A stretch of 54,998 nt of DNA from Hyphomicrobiales bacterium (lineage in GTDB: Bacteria; Pseudomonadota; Alphaproteobacteria; Rhizobiales; Rhizobiaceae). A model generated the notes under the pieces. That model ran no database searches and was not told where the DNA came from. It saw only the letters and a program-made list of their open reading frames with translations. Shown in pieces: positions 50,894 to 54,998 of this stretch (position 1 is the first letter of the stretch; each line of letters opens with the position of its first letter). The position numbers and the translations under genes are program-made. The stretch is taken from the NCBI GenBank assembly GCA_017305925.1, contig JAFKJW010000182.1, positions 23,674-78,671 of the forward strand, read 5' to 3'.

Positions 50894-53346
50894 ACCATGC
50901 CGTCGACCCCGGTTTCAGGCTGCGCCGGCAGGCCAACATCGCCCGCCGCCGCCGCGCGCTCCTCGGCAGGGCGCTCGGCGTCCTCGGCGTGCTGTCGATC
51001 CTCGCAGCCGGCGGCGGCCTCTATGTCTTCCGCCACGAACTGCCGGCGAACGACATCGACGAGGACCTCCAGGCCGCCGAGGGCACGGTGGATCTGCCTG
51101 CCGACGCGCCGGTCTACGTGCCGGCCATCGTCGACCTGGCCGGCGACCCGATGTGGATCAATCTCGGCGAAGGGAGCGGCGCGATCTCGCGGCTCAGGCA
51201 GGTCGGGCGGCCCGCCGACCTGCCTGCGGAGGGCATCTCCCCGCAGATCTCGGTCCTGTCCGACGTGATGCTGAGCGCCACCGAAAGCTTCATGACGACC
51301 ATCCCCTCGACGCAGGAGGACTTCGCCTTCTTTCAGGCGCAGAGGCGGACCCCCGCGCCGCCTGCCGGGGCCGACGCGGCCGGCCCGGAGCCGCAGGGCT
51401 CCGGCCCGGCCGGAAGCGGCGACGACGACCTCGATGTCGAGCTTCAGCCCTCGGCGGAGCAGGACAGCGCGGCGCAACCGTCGGCGCCCGCGGCGGGCGC
51501 GCCGGAAGACGAGGAGGACGCCGGCTGGGGCGGATCGGTCGACGGCGGCGAAGCCGGGCTACCGGCCTTTCGCAAGACGGCGATCGAGAACAACACCAGC
51601 GTCGCGACCGTGGCCGGCGAGCACGAGCGCTACGAGGCGACGCATGATTATTTCGTCAGGATATACGGCGCCCGCGGCCTGGACGGCGTGGCGGCCGATG
51701 CACGCTTCCCGGCCGAGGACGGCAGGCTTGCCGCCGAGGCCCTCAAGAAGGTCTTCGGCAAGGACGGCCTCGAGGCGGGCTATGTTGTCGCCATGCGCGG
51801 ATTCCGGCCGTCGCGCGAGGCGGCCGTCGCGAGCCTCGTGCAGGTGTCGGTCTATTCGCGCGACAGCTATATCGGGACGCTGGCGCGTGGCCCCGACGGC
51901 AGCTTCGTCCAGGCGGCCGACCCCTGGGTCCGCGAGGATCTCTTCAACTATGCCGGCGCCTCGCAGGAGATATCCGCCAAGCGGCAGTACCGGCTGCTCG
52001 ACGCGATCTACTCGACGGCGGCGCGCAACGACGTGCCGACCGGCGTCGTCGGCGAGGCCATCATGTACCTGTCGCGCGGACAGGACCTCAACGCCTTCGC
52101 CAGCTACGACCAGCGACTGGTGCTGATCTACTCGCAGACGCCGCGCAGCGCCGAGGACGGCTCGGGCCGCGTCCTCTATGTGGGGATCGTGGGGCGCGAC
52201 AGCCGGATCGACTGCTTCGTCTACCGGCAGGGCGACGGCCAGTATGCCTGCGTCACCGGCAACGACCAGGTCCGCTCGCTTTCCGCGGCCAACGGCATGG
52301 TGACGCCGGTGAGCGGCGTCCTGACCTCGACCTTCGGGCCGCGCAAGCATCCGATCCTCGGCGTGGTCCGCGTGCACAAGGGCGTCGACTGGGCCGCTCC
52401 GGCCGGCACGCCGGTCGCCGCCGCCTTCGACGGCCAGATCGTCTTCCAGGGCGACGGCCACGGCTACGGCAACGTGGTGCGCATCGCGCATAGCGGCGGG
52501 CGGGAGACGCGCTACGCCCATCTGCAGCGCTTCGCCATCGCGGACGGCACGGGCAAGACGGTGAAAGCCGGCGACATCATCGGCTATATCGGGACCACGG
52601 GCCTCTCGACCGGCCCGCACCTCCATTTCGAGCTCTATGTAAACGGCGAGGCGGTCGATCCGCTCGGCAATGTGACGACGATCGTCCCGCAAGTGGCGGC
52701 GGCGGAGACTCCGGCGCCCGCGCCGATCGCGAGTTCGGACGCTGACGAAGCGGCCGTCGAGACGCTGACCGACCGGATCATCCATGTGGAGAGCGGCGGC
52801 AGTTCGCACGCCAAGAACCCGCGCTCCTCCGCCACCGGCCTCGGGCAGTTCATCAGCTCCACCTGGGTCAGGATGATGAACACCTATCGTCCGGATCTGG
52901 CGCGCTCGCTCTCGCAGGCCGATCTGCTCGCCCTGCGCTTCGATCCGACGATCTCGCGCGAGATGGTCCGCAATCTTGCGCGCGAGGGCGAGGCTTACCT
53001 CAAGGCGCGCGGCCACAAGATCACGGCGGGCCGGCTCTATCTGTGCCATTTCCTCGGAATGGAGGGCGCCCACCAGGTGCTCGCCGCCTCCGGATCGTCG
53101 ATGCTCGGGGACCTGCTCGGCTCGGGCGTCATCCAGGCCAACCCGTTCCTGACGGGCAAGACGGCAAGCTATGTGGTGGACTGGGCCGAGCGTAAGATGA
53201 ACCGGAAAGGCTACGTACCGTCCTCGTCCGGCTCTCCGTCGCCCGCGCCGCCCGTCGCCATGACGGTGCAGGAGACCTCGCCGGAATTCATGGCGTACAA
53301 GCGGGCGCTGGAAGGTCTGGTCGCCTCGGTTTCGGACTCGACCTGA
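50890..53346 (+). CDS. M23 endopeptidase fused to a lytic-transglycosylase-like domain
   Basis: An 818-residue membrane-anchored protein. A transmembrane helix at about 28-50 is followed by an acidic, Ala/Pro/Gly-rich stretch, a middle region (about 240-430) of unknown fold resembling the N-terminal part of rhizobial M23 proteins, then the LytM/M23 domain (about 470-600) with VHKGVDWAAPAGTP and GLSTGPHLHFEL (HxH), and finally a transglycosylase-SLT-like domain (625-760) with catalytic-like Glu in IHVESGGSS and SSATGLGQFISSTW. It could cut both peptide and glycan bonds of peptidoglycan. It overlaps the DUF1036 gene and closes the operon. Confidence 0.9.
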   Translation: MNHAVDPGFRLRRQANIARRRRALLGRALGVLGVLSILAAGGGLYVFRHELPANDIDEDLQAAEGTVDLPADAPVYVPAIVDLAGDPMWINLGEGSGAISRLRQVGRPADLPAEGISPQISVLSDVMLSATESFMTTIPSTQEDFAFFQAQRRTPAPPAGADAAGPEPQGSGPAGSGDDDLDVELQPSAEQDSAAQPSAPAAGAPEDEEDAGWGGSVDGGEAGLPAFRKTAIENNTSVATVAGEHERYEATHDYFVRIYGARGLDGVAADARFPAEDGRLAAEALKKVFGKDGLEAGYVVAMRGFRPSREAAVASLVQVSVYSRDSYIGTLARGPDGSFVQAADPWVREDLFNYAGASQEISAKRQYRLLDAIYSTAARNDVPTGVVGEAIMYLSRGQDLNAFASYDQRLVLIYSQTPRSAEDGSGRVLYVGIVGRDSRIDCFVYRQGDGQYACVTGNDQVRSLSAANGMVTPVSGVLTSTFGPRKHPILGVVRVHKGVDWAAPAGTPVAAAFDGQIVFQGDGHGYGNVVRIAHSGGRETRYAHLQRFAIADGTGKTVKAGDIIGYIGTTGLSTGPHLHFELYVNGEAVDPLGNVTTIVPQVAAAETPAPAPIASSDADEAAVETLTDRIIHVESGGSSHAKNPRSSATGLGQFISSTWVRMMNTYRPDLARSLSQADLLALRFDPTISREMVRNLAREGEAYLKARGHKITAGRLYLCHFLGMEGAHQVLAASGSSMLGDLLGSGVIQANPFLTGKTASYVVDWAERKMNRKGYVPSSSGSPSPAPPVAMTVQETSPEFMAYKRALEGLVASVSDST

Positions 53347-53407
53347 GCCCGCCGGACAGGACGGGCCTCGCGGGCCGGCGCGCCGCGGATGAACCCGCGC
53401 GGCGACG

Positions 53408-53938
53408 CTACTGCGTCTTGATCCGCATCTCGACCCGCCGGTTCACCGGGTCGTAAGGATTGGCGACACGCGGGTTCGACGGACCGAAGCCCACCGCGTT
53501 CAGCCGGGAGGAGTCGATGCCGTTGGCGAGGAGGAACGCCGTCACCGACTCGGCCCGCCGCCGCGACAGCTCGTCATTGTACTGCCGCGTGCCGGAGGCA
53601 TCCGTGTAGCCCTCGACGACGAAGCTCAGCGCGCTCAGCCGGTTGTCCCGGAGCGCCTTGGAGAACTCCGTCAGCTTGGCCTTGGCATCGGGCGAGAGCG
53701 CGGCGGAGTTGAGGTCGAAATTGACAAGCATGTCGAGTCCGGTCTTTTCGGCCGGAGCTGCCGCTGCCGTCTTCGCCTTGCACTCGTCCTCCGTGCCGAC
53801 ACAGATGGCACGCGAGGCGCCGAGCTGTGCCTGGTTGGCGAAGAACTTGACGATGTCTTCCGATTTCTGAAGAGGCTCGGCAAAGGAGGCCGTAGACAGT
53901 CCCAATGCCGGGATGAGAACTAACAGGCCGATCCGCAT
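53408..53938 (-). CDS. OmpA-family periplasmic/outer-membrane protein
   Basis: A 176-residue protein with a signal peptide (MRIGLLVLIPALGLSTASFA, 1-20), a short helical part, and an OmpA C-terminal domain (about 70-176) with the peptidoglycan-binding helix YTDASGTRQYNDELSRRRAE and the closing NRRVEMRIKT. It lacks a barrel, so it is a small soluble or anchored peptidoglycan-binding protein. It points toward the M23 gene (convergent, 61-base gap). A good promoter lies 40 bases upstream. It adds another peptidoglycan anchor to the TssL-TssM locus. Confidence 0.9.
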   Translation of the reverse strand: MRIGLLVLIPALGLSTASFAEPLQKSEDIVKFFANQAQLGASRAICVGTEDECKAKTAAAAPAEKTGLDMLVNFDLNSAALSPDAKAKLTEFSKALRDNRLSALSFVVEGYTDASGTRQYNDELSRRRAESVTAFLLANGIDSSRLNAVGFGPSNPRVANPYDPVNRRVEMRIKTQ

Positions 53939-53978
53939 GGTCGTGATCCAGTGCTCAGGAAATTGCGGAAATTACCCC

Positions 53979-54007
53979 AACGTAATCCTCGGGCGGTTTT
54001 GTGTCAA
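53979..54007 (-). promoter_or_regulatory. putative sigma-70-type promoter of the OmpA-like gene
   Basis: On the minus strand a perfect TTGACA (54007-54002), a 17-base spacer and TACGTT (53984-53979) stand about 40 bases upstream of the ATG. Assigned by eye. Confidence 0.6.
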
Positions 54008-54070
54008 TCGGCCCTGTATTTTCGAGCCGGGTGATCACTTGAACGTTTCCCTGGCTTCATTTCCTTCGCG

Positions 54071-54124
54071 CCTCTCTGTCCTGCCGGACGCCGTGCAGGC
54101 GAGATGTCCGGCAGGACAGCGAGG
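54071..54124. repeat. inverted repeat related to the element at 21815
   Basis: Arms 54071-54089 and 54106-54124 pair over 19 bases with one mismatch, the inner 14 bases perfectly. The core GTCCTGCCGGAC is shared with the element at 21815-21971, so both appear to be copies of one dispersed palindrome family. Confidence 0.85.
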
Positions 54125-54297
54125 CAACGCAAGCGCCGTAGCCTTCAAGCGATCGCCCTGCATTTTCAAACCGGCCGCCACCGGCATTTTTTCGGAGATT
54201 TCGCGTCGTTCCGTTTGCCGGGCCGTGCCTGCTCTCCGAAGGGACTTGACCGTTCTTTTTCCCGGGGATTGAGTGCTTTCCCAAGGGGACGCGCCAA

Positions 54298-54858
54298 GTG
54301 GCACGGATTGCGCTTCGCTACCAGACCGCGCAGGATCTCTTCGCCGCATGCGCCAGCGCGGCCGAGGACATCACGGCCGTGCCGACCCGCCAGTCCTCCG
54401 TCGATTTCTGCAGGATGCTGCTCGCCGGGCCGGTTCCGGAGGAGGCGATATCCTTTTGCGCCTACCTGCTGCCGGACCGCACCGCCATCTGGTGGGGTCA
54501 TGAATGCCTCGACCAGCTCGCGCAGCTTCTCGACGGATACGATCTCGAGCTGCTCGCTCTCGTCCGGCAGAGGCTCGGCGAGCCGGCGCGGCTTGCGCCG
54601 CATGTTTTCACGAGCTGGCGCCTTGCCCGCCAGCGGAGCCCCGCGGGCTGGGTGGCGCTGGCCGCCGGCCTGGAGGAAGGCCGCGGCGGCGACCTCGAGC
54701 TCAATCCGCAGGTGATGCCGGTCGGCCGCGCCGTCCAGACCGGAATCCTGGCCGGGCTTGCCCGGGTCGCCGCGGCGGACCGCCCTGAGGTGCTGACGGC
54801 GTTCGCGCAAATGGGCCTGCAACTGGCGGAGACGAGCTACGGCGGCATGGCTTTCTAG
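54298..54858 (+). CDS. DUF6931-like protein
   Basis: A 186-residue soluble, helical, Ala/Leu-rich protein. The segment YLLPDRTAIWWGHECLDQL (about residues 60-78) fits DUF6931, where a Pro-Arg-x-x-x-Trp-Trp pattern is conserved; members are found near type VI-like genes but have no known function. The GTG at 54298 has AAGGGGA 9 bases upstream. The stop TAG (54856-54858) lies 12 bases from the 3' end of an IS630-type transposase frame, so the insertion may have shaped the gene's end. The family link is from memory and moderate. Confidence 0.65.
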   Translation: MARIALRYQTAQDLFAACASAAEDITAVPTRQSSVDFCRMLLAGPVPEEAISFCAYLLPDRTAIWWGHECLDQLAQLLDGYDLELLALVRQRLGEPARLAPHVFTSWRLARQRSPAGWVALAAGLEEGRGGDLELNPQVMPVGRAVQTGILAGLARVAAADRPEVLTAFAQMGLQLAETSYGGMAF

Positions 54859-54870
54859 ATCATTTCGCAT

Positions 54871-54998
54871 TTATGTTGACTTATAGCCGGCGTTTTCGAC
54901 GTAGTTCCTGCACTCTGTTGGGGTGACGGCATCGAGGACATTTGCGATGGCGTTGTGAACGGTTTCGACACTTCGCTGGGCTGCTTGTCGCATCCAGT
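54871..54998 (-). mobile_element. 3' end of an IS630-family transposase gene (rest outside window)
   Basis: Read on the minus strand, the frame from the window edge to TAA at 54871-54873 gives 41 codons ending NVLDAVTPTECRNYVENAGY-Lys-Ser-Thr, the C-terminal pattern of IS630-family transposases (catalytic DDE domain end). The frame is open to the window end. IS630 elements insert at TA; a TA lies in the stop codon of the upstream gene (54856-54857), but terminal repeats cannot be checked without the other end. Confidence 0.7.

Larger units (their letters stand above)
53939..54297. other. 359-bp divergent intergenic region
   Basis: It holds the minus-strand promoter above, the inverted repeat at 54071-54124, and a weak plus-strand promoter candidate for the next gene (TTGACC at 54246, TTGAGT at 54269). 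No coding frame here is convincing. Confidence 0.6.

Noticed and set aside
40196-54858. A complete type VI secretion system
   Set aside because: Only the membrane-core and regulatory genes are present; no sheath, tube, spike, baseplate or ATPase gene could be found in the window.

Overview
The window is about 55 kb of GC-rich, densely coded bacterial DNA. Gene content points to an alphaproteobacterium of the Rhizobiales (Hyphomicrobiales), most likely near Mesorhizobium, Aminobacter or other Phyllobacteriaceae. The main clues are a DivL-type PAS kinase beside a TsaE-AmgK fusion and murU, the alphaproteobacterial AddAB pair, the trpB-trpA-accD-folC string, DUF2852 and DUF1036 genes, an infC gene with an ATT start, and intergenic palindromes of a kind common in rhizobia. 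This is inference from protein families; no rRNA or tRNA gene was recognised.

Left part (1-10.8 kb): one same-strand string of genes. It holds the 3' part of divL (tyrosine in place of the H-box histidine), tsaE-amgK, murU, addB, addA and trxA. addB carries an in-frame TGA at codon 178 where a Trp codon is expected.

Middle-left (10.9-25.2 kb): acetoacetyl-CoA synthetase (minus strand), a cupin, then trpB-trpA-accD-folC. A CopG-type antitoxin and a frameshifted ParE-type toxin sit between trpB and trpA. trpF lies beyond folC on the opposite strand, next to a YgjP-type metallopeptidase, a DUF2852 protein, a BenE transporter and an alpha/beta hydrolase. The translation group follows: infC, a membrane methyltransferase, rpmI and rplT.

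Middle (25.2-35.5 kb): pheS and pheT are separated by two small AT-richer genes that look acquired. Next come an aldo/keto reductase divergent from a LysR regulator, a Gfo/Idh/MocA oxidoreductase, a class II dihydroorotase (pyrC) and a protein of unknown function.

Right part (35.6-55 kb): an envelope-focused accessory region. It has a lipoprotein D,D-carboxypeptidase, a 978-residue autotransporter with RTX-like Gly/Asp-rich repeats, and divergent from it a tightly packed locus: caspase-like protease, TssL/DotU-OmpA, TssM/IcmF, PP2C phosphatase, transmembrane Ser/Thr kinase, DUF1036 protein, and an M23 endopeptidase fused to a lytic-transglycosylase-like domain. A convergent OmpA protein and a DUF6931-like gene follow. 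No sheath, tube, spike, baseplate or ClpV gene of a type VI secretion system is present in the window. The locus therefore looks like a TssL-TssM membrane core joined to a phospho-signalling pair and peptidoglycan enzymes, and it is the best candidate here for an undescribed system. The right edge is interrupted by the 3' end of an IS630-family transposase.
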